A stretch of 64,000 nt of DNA. It comes from Pelagicoccus enzymogenes (GTDB lineage: Bacteria; Verrucomicrobiota; Verrucomicrobiia; Opitutales; Opitutaceae). The position numbers were made by a program, and so were the translations under genes. A model generated the notes under the pieces. That model was not told where the DNA came from, made no database searches, and saw nothing but the letters and a program-made list of their open reading frames with translations. How positions within the stretch are numbered: the stretch's first letter is position 1; the number at the start of each line of letters is the position of its first letter. Shown one piece after another: positions 7,991 through 17,700 of this stretch. Where the stretch lies: the NCBI RefSeq assembly GCF_014803405.1, contig NZ_JACYFG010000006.1:255501-319500 (forward strand), in the 5' to 3' direction.

Positions 7991-9448
7991 ATGAAGCCAG
8001 AAAACCCCGAGACACCCAGCGCCAACGCACCCGCGTCCTCAAGCGACGCCCAAACGCCCGCCAACGAGGGCGAGTACCGCACCTCCCTCAAGGAAAAGCT
8101 CTCCTACGCCATCGGGACCATCCCCTTCATGCTCGGCTCCAGCGGGGTCATGCAAATCGCCAACCCGCTCTACAACCTAACCCTCGGTCTCAGCCCCTCC
8201 TTCGTCGGAACCGTCATGGCCATCGTACGCCTATGGGACGGCTTCACCGACCCCCTCATGGGCTCCCTCAGCGACAACACCCGCACCCGCTGGGGACGCC
8301 GCCGCCCCTTCATCGCCCTCGGAGCCATCCTCTGCGCCATCACCTTTCCCGTGATGTGGCTCGTACCCGTCGACTGGGGACAAACCGCCACCTTCATCTA
8401 CTTCCTCGTCACCTGCCTGATGTTCTTCACCGCGTTCACGGTCTACGGCGTACCGTACTTGACGCTCGGATACGAACTCAGCTCCGACACCAACGAGCGC
8501 CTGCGGATCCAAACCTACCGGGCCATGTGTACGAAGATCATAAACTTCATCGCCCCCTGGATCTTCGTCATCGCCCAACTCGACTTCTTCGAAAGCACCA
8601 TCTCCGGCTTCCGCGCTGTAGGCCTCATCATCGGCGGACTCTTCATCCTACTCGCCATCCCCGCCGTGTTCAACACTCGCGAACGCTTCGAGAAACGAGC
8701 CGCCAAACAGCAAAAGGTAAAGCTCGTCAAAGCAGTCAAACTTACGCTCGTCAACCGCCCTTTCCGCTGCCTCGTCTCCATCGTGGTCGGCATGCTCATA
8801 GGCACCAGCATGGTCAACATTCTGGGCATCTACGTGAACAGCTACTACGTCTTCCCCGGAGACACCGAACAGGGCGCCAAGTACCACGCCCTCGCCATGA
8901 CCCTCTACGGCGTGGCCGGCCTCGTCGCCGTTCCCATCGTCAGCAAGATCGCCAACCGCGTGGGCAAGCTCAAGGTCCTGCAATGGTGCCTCTTCATCGG
9001 TATCATCGCCTCCGCCTCCAAGTTCTTCAGCTACACGCCCCACGCCCCTTGGCTGCAATTCGTGACCATGCTGGCCCTCTCGCCCGCATTCTCCGGCTTC
9101 TGGGTCCTGATCGATCCCATGAAGGCCGACACCGCCGACTACGACGAGCTCAGCACCGGCATGCGCCGCGAAGGCATGTACGCAGCCGTGGCCAACTGGA
9201 TCGAAAAGGTCGCCCTCACCGGCACCCTGCTCGTCTCCAACTCCATGCTCGATATCACCGGTTTCGACGTCTCCAAAGGCGCCGACCAAGGCGACGGAGC
9301 CATCCTCTCCATCCGCCTCTGCTACTCGCTCATTCCCGCCGCCCTGCTCACAGTCGCCTACATCATTGCCCGCAAGTATCCACTTACCGACGACGGCGTC
9401 ATAAAGCTCAAGAGCGACCTGGAAGACCGCCGCGGCAAAGTCGTCTAA
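7991..9448 (+). CDS. GPH-family (melibiose carrier-like) MFS sugar/cation symporter
   Basis: The protein is 485 residues with about twelve predicted membrane helices. A hydrophilic N-terminal leader of about 30 residues carries Pro/Ala/Ser. The signature of glycoside-pentoside-hexuronide symporters is at about residues 82-106: DGFTDPLMGSLSDNTRTRWG, then RRRP. A second characteristic region (FWVLIDPMKADTADYDELSTG) lies in the C-terminal half. These proteins import sugars or oligosaccharides with H+ or Na+ across the inner membrane. The gene follows a LacI regulator and a palindrome, suggesting substrate-induced control. A paralogue is at 29120-30577. Substrate not determinable. Confidence 0.92.
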   Translation: MKPENPETPSANAPASSSDAQTPANEGEYRTSLKEKLSYAIGTIPFMLGSSGVMQIANPLYNLTLGLSPSFVGTVMAIVRLWDGFTDPLMGSLSDNTRTRWGRRRPFIALGAILCAITFPVMWLVPVDWGQTATFIYFLVTCLMFFTAFTVYGVPYLTLGYELSSDTNERLRIQTYRAMCTKIINFIAPWIFVIAQLDFFESTISGFRAVGLIIGGLFILLAIPAVFNTRERFEKRAAKQQKVKLVKAVKLTLVNRPFRCLVSIVVGMLIGTSMVNILGIYVNSYYVFPGDTEQGAKYHALAMTLYGVAGLVAVPIVSKIANRVGKLKVLQWCLFIGIIASASKFFSYTPHAPWLQFVTMLALSPAFSGFWVLIDPMKADTADYDELSTGMRREGMYAAVANWIEKVALTGTLLVSNSMLDITGFDVSKGADQGDGAILSIRLCYSLIPAALLTVAYIIARKYPLTDDGVIKLKSDLEDRRGKVV

Positions 9449-9455
9449 GCGAAGA

Positions 9456-9556
9456 GTGGGAAGCGTGCTCTCGGCGAGGCGTAGCTCGATTGCCGAGCAA
9501 AGACTGTTGTCACGCGATTTCCAGCAACGCAATCGCGACACAAGGTCGCTTCCCAC
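9456..9556. repeat. REP-like units flanking a 101-bp segment
   Basis: A plus unit starts GTGGGAAGCGTGCTCTCGG at 9456. The inverted unit at 9530-9556 reads GTGGGAAGCGACCTTGTGTC on the minus strand with stem GCGAC/GTCGC. The inverted unit is nearly identical to the copy at 7784-7810. The segment between carries weak complementary runs such as CTCGGCGAG. Confidence 0.7.
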
Positions 9557-9855
9557 AAAGAGCACCTAACAAGCTGGCACCAACCAGGCCAAGCCAAGCA
9601 CCTCTGCACAGAGCTAGCCTAAACAAGGAGCAAGACAGGACCTCACTGCAGTACCAGCCACTCCCTCAAATCCAACCGTATCCAACATCTGTGACGATCC
9701 GCGGCATTTGTGGTTGTCTAAAGGCACACCCAATTATCCCATCCCCATTCCTGCTCATTGCTTCGCCATCTCCGCGTCGCTCCGTCGTGGGCAAAAGAAC
9801 ACAAGCCACCTATTCGGGCCTAACGCTTCGCCTCCCCTTTCACCCAAGCACGAAA

Positions 9856-9883
9856 AAGCCCACGCTCCCCCGAGCGTGGGCTT
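9856..9883 (-). terminator. Rho-independent terminator for the GH57-like gene
   Basis: A perfect 11-bp stem (AAGCCCACGCT / AGCGTGGGCTT) with a 6-base loop is followed on the minus strand by TTTTT. It lies 43 bases past the stop of the minus-strand GH57-like gene. Confidence 0.88.
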
Positions 9884-9926
9884 ACTCATCTAACTTAGAA
9901 CTACACTACAAACAAATGAAGAAACG

Positions 9927-11342
9927 CTAGGCCTTAACCGACACCACGCTTTCCTCGAAGTATTCCATCGCCATCAGCTCTTCCTCGATACTTGCGATCT
10001 GCGTACGAATCAGTTCCGGGCTATAAAGCGATTTCAGCTCCACGAGACCAACCGTTACGATAACATTCTCGAGAACCGTGTTCGCCTCCTTGAGATCGGC
10101 GATCGACTCCTTCACGTTAAAGCGGCCAGGGGTTGTCGGAAGCGGCGGCCAGCGGCTATCGGAAACCCACGCGTTCGTCAGCAAACGGCGAGCCTCTTGC
10201 AAGTCGTCACGCATGGTGCCGAAGTCCGTGCCCAAGCGCTGGCTCACGCGGCGCAAGCCGTCATGGATGTCGCGGCAAACCGGATCCATGATTCGGGAAT
10301 AAACCGTATTGGCCCAAGCCTTGGCAGTTCCCCCGTGCCAGGCGATCCCGTTGTCGACCTTGTACACTTGGTCAGACTTGATGATCTCTTGACTGGACTC
10401 GATGACCTCCGCGGGTGTTCCCAGCTCGTATCCAAGGTCCAGTGACACATCGAGAAGCTCCTTGAATCGGTCCACGCTCTCGGGCATCGGCTCGAAGAAG
10501 CGGGCTTCATTGAACTGCTTGACGTAAAAGTAAGCGCTGGTGCCGATGTATTCAGCATCCTCCGCGTAGGGCATGATAAAGCTGCCGGTCTCTTCGACAC
10601 GTTGGGACCAACGCTCGAGGCTTTCGCGAATTTCCTCTAGCTGAACTGGCGTCTCGCGATTGCCTTCCGTCGCTCCCATCAGGTACCAAAGCATTGGATT
10701 CGCCATCATGTCGGAACGGAAGATCAAGCGCAGTCCATTGGAAAGCTCCGTGGGGTTCGTCAACAGTCGCAGGAAGTCTGGCTTGTCCTTGATGTAGTCT
10801 TCGATGCGGAAGAGCTTGTTCTTGTTGCTGTGGCTGCGCACGTCGTAGCTCAGGCCCGTCGCCTCGCGGATCTCGTCGAAGGACAAGAAAAGGCTGTCCG
10901 CGTCGCCAATCAAATTCTTGAACCCCGCCTCGCGGTAGATCGACGGCAGGTACTCCGCCCAACTGCACTCGGGATTCCAACCCGTTTCCGGACGCACTCC
11001 CACATAGCGCTCCCAGGAATCCAGGCCATCGAGCAAGCTATGGAAACCGATCTCCGGATCGATATTGGACAGCATGATATGGGTGTGCGGCGAAGCGACA
11101 CCCTCGATACGGCCTTCTTTTACAAGGGCCTTCAGCTTGTCGAGAGACTTTGGATACTGTTCGGCCATGATCTCGAGCGTCTTTCCGCTCGCCTCGAATC
11201 CTATCCGATAGCGGTCGTCGGATGCCACGAGATCGAACAGCGGTTCGTACGACTGCTGAGCGACCCAACCACGCTTCTCGGGGTCGAGCTGGGAATATTG
11301 CAAGTTGCCGTGAGGCAAAAAGAGGATCTTACGTTTTTTCAT
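9927..11342 (-). CDS. GH57-like glycoside hydrolase (cytoplasmic)
   Basis: The 471-residue protein has no signal peptide and matches the N-terminal (beta/alpha)7 barrel of GH57 and related alpha-glucan enzymes. Region 1 is FLPHGNLQYS (residues 8-17), followed by IGFEASGKTLE (48-57) and GVASPHTHIMLSN (81-93). Region 3 carries the likely nucleophile, Glu125 in GWNPECSWAE. Region 4 carries the likely acid, Asp262 in PYAEDAEYIG. GH57 proteins act on alpha-glucans (amylase, branching, 4-alpha-glucanotransferase, alpha-galactosidase); the exact reaction is not evident. It is shorter than many GH57 branching enzymes. The gene ends in a strong terminator and is divergent from the giant surface protein gene. 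Confidence 0.78.
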   Translation of the reverse strand: MKKRKILFLPHGNLQYSQLDPEKRGWVAQQSYEPLFDLVASDDRYRIGFEASGKTLEIMAEQYPKSLDKLKALVKEGRIEGVASPHTHIMLSNIDPEIGFHSLLDGLDSWERYVGVRPETGWNPECSWAEYLPSIYREAGFKNLIGDADSLFLSFDEIREATGLSYDVRSHSNKNKLFRIEDYIKDKPDFLRLLTNPTELSNGLRLIFRSDMMANPMLWYLMGATEGNRETPVQLEEIRESLERWSQRVEETGSFIMPYAEDAEYIGTSAYFYVKQFNEARFFEPMPESVDRFKELLDVSLDLGYELGTPAEVIESSQEIIKSDQVYKVDNGIAWHGGTAKAWANTVYSRIMDPVCRDIHDGLRRVSQRLGTDFGTMRDDLQEARRLLTNAWVSDSRWPPLPTTPGRFNVKESIADLKEANTVLENVIVTVGLVELKSLYSPELIRTQIASIEEELMAMEYFEESVVSVKA

Positions 11343-11714
11343 AGGTTAAAATAGAGATTGGGGAGGCTAGCACTCTCGCTCGAATGCGGACTCGACGAAA
11401 GCCAAGCGACTATGACTAACTATTCACCCCCGTAGACTTAGTCACAGGTCCATGCCTCTCGCGCCATCAAGCTAAAGCCACGTGCCTCAAGTGCCTCGAT
11501 CCGAGCGAATAAGCAGCTTATTTATACATGAAGAGCGGGGTTGGCAGCCCCTATCACCGTAGGCAACACAAAGGGGTTCGACCGTGCCACATCTGGCTGT
11601 ACCGAAAGTGTTTCGCTAGATGAAACGGTCACGCTACCTCGCAATGCGTCCTTTTCGGGCGCCCTAGCAAACCTACCTGTGCTGCAAGCACCCAACCCCC
11701 TGACACCCAAAACT
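11343..11714. other. Divergent intergenic region (372 bp)
   Basis: It carries the promoters of the GH57-like gene (minus) and the 2054-residue protein (plus). The frame of the large protein stays open upstream to 11541, but that part has no signal peptide and no domain, so it is treated as leader. The paired TGACTAA motif is listed separately. Confidence 0.5.
11412..11444. promoter_or_regulatory. TGACTAA inverted repeat, candidate operator
   Basis: TGACTAA at 11413-11419 and its complement TTAGTCA at 11438-11444 are 18 bases apart. The left half, ATGACTAACTATTCA, differs by one base from ATGACTAAATATTCA at 2261-2275, which lies upstream of the FG-GAP gene. This may be a shared regulator site. 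Confidence 0.4.
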
Positions 11715-14700
11715 ATGAAAAGGTCGTCCCCGACGTTTCTACTAAAACTGCTGGCTGCGCTGTCGTTGCTGGCACTCCCGGCGCTTTTGCACGCCGTCGA
11801 CTACTATGTCACTCCCTCCGGCGCCGGAACCCAAGACGGTTCCGACTGGGCCAATGCCTACGATCAAAACCAAATCGACTCCCTGGTCGATTCCACCCTT
11901 CCCGGAGACCGAGTGCTCCTCGGCAGCGGCACCTACACTATCCCCTCTTTAAGCATCAACTCTAGCGGAACCGCCGGCAGCCCGAAAGGACTGATCGGGG
12001 TCGATACCGGAGGCGGGCTTCCGCTCTTCCAGGGAACCTTCGACGTCAACAACAACGCAAGCTCCCACTTTATAAGGATCCCCGGCGCCGCACACTACTG
12101 GGAGATCAAGAACCTGCGTTTCAAGGACCAGCCCTTCGTCATCACTTTGACTCGTAATGGAACTACCGATACGCTGCGCACAAATCTCGTTTTCGAAAAC
12201 CTCCACTTCGACACAATCGAGGACGCCATCCGGCTCTACAACGCTAGCGACATCCTCGTCAAGGATTGCACCGTAATCCGCCACACCAAGAAAGCTTTCC
12301 GTATCGGCGACCACTCCAGCTTCGTCACCTTCGATTCCTGCTTCACCGACTGTAACGGCGGCGACCTATCCTTCCCTTCTCGCTCCATTCCCAACGGATT
12401 CGCGGCAGACGACACAGACGGCGAGCCCATCATCCACGACATCACTTTCCGCGACTGCGTCGCCATCAACAACGGATACAGCCAATCCAGCGGTAGCTAC
12501 TGGAACGGTGACGGCTTCAGCACCGAACGCGGAGCCTACAACATTTTCTACATCCGCTGTAAAGCTTACGGCAACAACGACGCCGGCTTCGACAACAAGG
12601 CATCCTATATCACTTACCAAGACTGCGTATCCGCTGGCAACTCGCGCGGCTACCGCCACTGGGCCGACAACGGACAAATGTTCAACTGCGTGGCATCTTT
12701 CAACAGTAAGAAAGGTGGTACCGGCTCTTCCTACGGCCTCTGGGTGAGCGGCAACGGAGGAGAAATCACCGTCGACTTCTCCACCATGCACGGAGCCGGT
12801 CACGGCGTCACAGTGGAAAACGGTGGCACCGCTACAATCTCCGATTCGATCCTCTCTACCACCAGTTCAAGCTCGGTCTTCGCATCTTCCATCGCCAACT
12901 TGATCGACACCGCCACCTACCGCCCGGGCGAAGGAACCGATCCTCAATACATTGCCGCCGACCCCGCATGGCAGGGCGTCCCTCTCGACGCCATGGACAG
13001 CCTAACTTACGGCTTGACCAAGGGCTACAGCAGCGAACGAGTGGACGAAACGCCCAACGTCGCTCCTACCCTATCCATCACCTCTTCAAGCACAGGGGGA
13101 GTCTCACCGACCACAATCGACTTCACCTCGACTGCAGCCGACTCGGATGGAAACATCATAAGCACCCTTTGGGACTTCGGCGACGGAAACGTGACGAACG
13201 AGCCGAACCCCTCGCACACCTACAACGTACCCGGAAGCTACGAGGCCGAATGCACCGTTACCGACAACCGTGGAGCAAAGGCCTCGCAAAGTATCAACAT
13301 TGTCATTACGTTTCCCACCACACCGGTAGCTTCTCGTATCGAATCTGGCGGTACTGACGACTTCACCGATTCCAACGGAAACGTCTGGGCAGCCGACCAC
13401 AGCAGCGACACCGGCGGCGGACTCGCCGATCGCGGCGCCATCGAAATCGCCGGCACCGTCGACGACCGCATCTACCAAACCGAGCGCTGGGGCATCTCCG
13501 ACTACCGCATCATCCTGGCCAACGGCCTCTACGAAGTGAAACTCCACTTCGCCGAAACCTACTCCGGCATCACCGCATCTGGCCAACGCGTATTCACTGT
13601 CTCCGGTGAAGACAGCTACCCCGCTGGATGGGTCGACATCGACGTCTTTGCCGAAGCGGGCGGATCCAACGCTGCCCTCGTCAAAACCGGCTTCGTCGAA
13701 GTTGAAGACAATATCCTCGATCTCGTCTTCACTGCTTCCGCCGACAATCCTATGATCAGCGGCATCGAAATTTTGCCAGCCACTTCCGGCGATCTTCCGC
13801 CCGAACCATCGTCCAACTTCTACGCATCCAACATCCAGACCGAGGGCTTCACCGTCTCATGGGACGCGGCCACGGACGAAACAGGAGTAGCAAGCTACGA
13901 CGTGTACTTAAACGGTCAATACGAAGGTACCACCAGCGCCACCTCCTACACCTTCACCGGCTTGGCCCCCTATACCTCCTACTTCGTCAGCCTCCGCGCT
14001 CGCGACGTAAGCGGAAACCTCTCCGCCCTCAGCGAGGAAGCTATCGTTAAAACGCTCGACGACGGTACAGTCGGCAACGAAATCATCCTCGACAACGACG
14101 CCCCGCTCGGCGTGAGCTTCGTAGGAGAATGGCCCACCAGCAGCGCCACTTCCGGGTATTGGGGTGACAACTACCAGCACAACAACGATTCCGACCAAGG
14201 CAACAAGTCCGTCACCTATACGCCAGACCTGCCAGCCGCTCGGACCTACGATATCTACCTTCGCTGGACCAGCGCCAGCAATCGAGCCAGCAACCTACCG
14301 ATCGACATTGTTCACGCCAACGGCACCGACACCCTCAGCGTCAACCAACGCAGCGACGGCGGCCAATGGAACCTGCTCGGCACCTACGAGCTCGCAGCTG
14401 GCAGCGCCAACAGCGTAACGCTCCGCACCGACAGCGTAAACGGATACGTTATCGCCGACGCCGTGCGCTTCCTCGCCAACGACGGTCCCGCACCCGACAC
14501 GGAAGCCCCCAGCACACCTGCCAATCTCCAAAGCAACGCCATCGGTGAAAATAGTTTCTCCTTCTCTTGGGACGCTTCCACCGACAATGAAGGGGTCACA
14601 GGCTACGAAGTCTACCTCAATGGCTCACTCTACAACACAGCCACCGAGACTTCACAGACAATCACCGGACTCTCTCCAGAAACCGCCTACGACGTGCACG

Positions 14701-17700
14701 TGATCGCTTTCGATGCGGCAGGCAATAGCTCCGCAGCAAGCGATACCCTCACCGTTACGACTCTCACGGAGACCACCGGAGGCGGAGGCGGAACCTCAAG
14801 CGACGGCATCATCAGCTTCAACGTCACCAACCCAGGCCTCGAGCTCGCGGCTACGGACAGTCTCGGCGCCGTAGCGGCAACCAACTGGCACAACTCCACC
14901 GTGAACAACGAGTCCTTCACCGACGTTAGCGATAGCGAGGGCATCGCCACCACGCTCGACTTCCGTTTCTCGAACACGCCGTTCTTTTACCCGAACGACA
15001 CTCCGGAGTACCCAGCCCCGCTCGCCGACGATGCATCTATGATGCGTACCCAGCGAGCCAACAGCAGTTCAACCAGAACCGCCGCCTACGCAGAACAAAT
15101 CCCCTACGATAACTTCGACGTCTACATCTACTGGGGCGGTATTCGCTCTGCCGATACTCCTCCCGAGACGATGATGGTCGAGTACCAAGTCTTCGACGGC
15201 TCCAACTGGGTGACTCAAGAAACCAAATACATTCGCGACGACGATCGCATGTGGGACGGAAGCTACAACGAATCCTCCGCTCTTACGGCAGCCGACGCCA
15301 CCGACGGAAACGAATACGTCGTCTTCCGCGGACGCTCGGATGTGGAATTCAAGATCCTCACGACCTCGGGGCGCCGCGTCGGCATGAGCGGCCTGCAGAT
15401 CGTCTCTCGCGACATCACTCCACCAAGCGTACCCACGAACCTGCAAAGCAGCAACATCGTGACAGATAGCTTCACGCTCTCTTGGGATGCCTCGACCGAC
15501 AATGTAGCCGTCACCGCCTACGAAGTCTATCTCGACGGCACCCTCTACGGAACAGTCACCGACACGACCGCAGATATCACTGGCTTGTCGCCAGAATCCA
15601 CCTACAGCGTTACGGTCCTCGCCCTCGACGAAGCAGGCAACGCCTCGCTTGAGAGCGATGTTCTCTCCGTCACCACTGCCTCCGCCGGAGGAGGAACGTC
15701 GAGCAACGGGATCGTAAGCTTCAACGTCACCAACCCCGGGCTCGAGCTCGCGGCAACGGACAGTCTCGGAGCCGTACCGGCAAGCAACTGGCACAACTCC
15801 ACCGCGAACAACGAGTCCTTCACCGACGCGACCGATAGCGAGGGAGTCGCCACCACACTAGATCTCCGTTTCTCGAATACTCCCTTCTTCTACCCGAACG
15901 ACACGCCAGAGTACCCTGCTCCGCTCGCCGATGACGCATCCATGATGCGTACCCAGCGAGCCAACAGCAGCTCCAGCAAGGTCGCCGTTTACGCAGAGGA
16001 AGTCCCCTACAACACCTACGACGTCTACATCTACTGGGGCGGGGTCCGGACTTCCGATTCCACGCCAAAGACCATGAGCGTCGAATTCCAGCAATGGGAC
16101 GGTTCCGCCTGGGTAACGCAGGAAACGAAGTACATCCGCGACGACGATCGGGCTTGGGACGGCACCTACGACGAGTCCACCGCCCTCACCGCCGCGGACG
16201 CCGTTGACGGAAACGAGTACATTGTCTTCCGCTCCCGTTCGGACCTTGAGTTCAAGATCCTCGCCGACGCTGGCCGCCGCATCGGAATTAGCGGCATCCA
16301 AATCGTATCTCGCGATACGAACGGCAACTCCAACGGCTCAGGGGGAACCGGAGAGCCTGCCGGCTCCAGTCCGGAAATTACCAGCGATTCAACAACGGCT
16401 GGCACCTATGGCGACACCTTCAGCTACAGCATCCTCGCTTCGGATACGCCAAGCAGCTACGCCGCTACAGGCCTGCCAGCAGACTTGACGATCGACACTG
16501 CCACCGGAGAGATCACCGGTACGCTCATCGAAACAGGAAGCTTCAGCATCGAACTGACCGCGACCAACCAGTACGGCAGCGGTTCCGCTACGCTCGTTCT
16601 CGACGTTGCTCCCGCGAGCCAAGCGATCACCCTCGAAGCTATCGCCAACAAAACATTCGGCGACGCGGCCTTCCCTGTGAACGCGACCGCAAGCTCCGGC
16701 CTGCCAGTCGCCCTTGCGGTGATCAGCGGTCCCGCCGAAATCTCTGGCAACACCGTCACCCTCACCGGAGCCGGCACCGTAACCGTGGAGGCCACCCAAT
16801 CCGGCAACGCCAACTACACTGCAGCCCCCGCCCAGCAAGCAAGCTTCGAGGTCGCTCGCGCAACAGCCAACATCAGCCTCGACGGCCTCTGGCAAGTCTA
16901 CGACGGAGCCCCCGCGGACCTATCAGCTGCAGCGGATCCCGACTCGCTAGAGGTAAGCCTGCTCTTCGACGGATCCCCAGTCGCTCCCACGTATCCAGGA
17001 TCCTACGACGTCACCGCCATTATCGACGATGCGAACTACCAAGGCGAGACCAATGGCACGCTCACCATCGTCGCAACCGCGCTCGTCCGCTACGCCCCCA
17101 CTCTCAACGGCGGGGTTATCGGTTCCGTACAGGTGGCTGAGGCTGGATCCTTCAAACTAAATGGAGGGACCTCCCTCTCTGGGGACTTACTCCTTCCCGG
17201 TACTCCCCAAATTCGAGTGAACGGGCAACCGAGATTCTCCGGTGAAGTCACGGCCGACGGGGACGCCTCTCCGGAGGGCTACCGAATAACCCTAAATGGA
17301 GGTGCCTCGCTCCGCAACATCGTACGCAGAGTAAACGCTCCAGCATTCCCAGAGGCAGTATCAGAAGCCACTCCATCCGGAATCCGAAGCCTAAGCCTCA
17401 ATCTTCCCACCGATAGCATAGGAGATCCAACGACGCTTCTAGACCTGACGCTTAACAGCGAAGCCGGAGCTCATGCCTTGCCCGCTGGCACTTACGGCAA
17501 ACTGACCGCCAACGGTAGCAGCGGCTTTATCCTGGGAACTGCCGGAGCCACCGAGCCTGAAGTGTACAACCTGCAAGGCATCACCTTGAACGGCGCTGCA
17601 ACCAGTATCCAAATATTGGGGCCAGTCGTAATCAACATCGCAGGCGAGGTCGTTCTCAATGACGCGACCATCGGCGACGAAACGACTCCCGAGTCCCTCT

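Larger units (their letters stand above)
9449..9926. other. Convergent intergenic region (478 bp)
   Basis: It holds the REP-like pair at 9456-9556 and a strong terminator at 9856-9883. Between them (about 9560-9850) nothing recognisable was found. An open plus frame across the region is a continuation of a shadow frame of the transporter, not a gene. Confidence 0.5.

Noticed and set aside
5109-9556. Repeated hairpins considered as a CRISPR array
   Set aside because: Units are single or in inverted pairs, not regularly spaced direct repeats with spacers, and no cas genes are present.
7969-9930. Long open plus-strand frame (about 650 codons) across the GPH transporter
   Set aside because: It is Arg/His/Pro-rich with no domain and overlaps a clear transporter in another frame. 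It results from the high GC content.
11541-11714. Upstream extension of the giant protein frame
   Set aside because: It precedes a perfect signal peptide start at 11715 and has no supported start or domain, so it is treated as untranslated leader.
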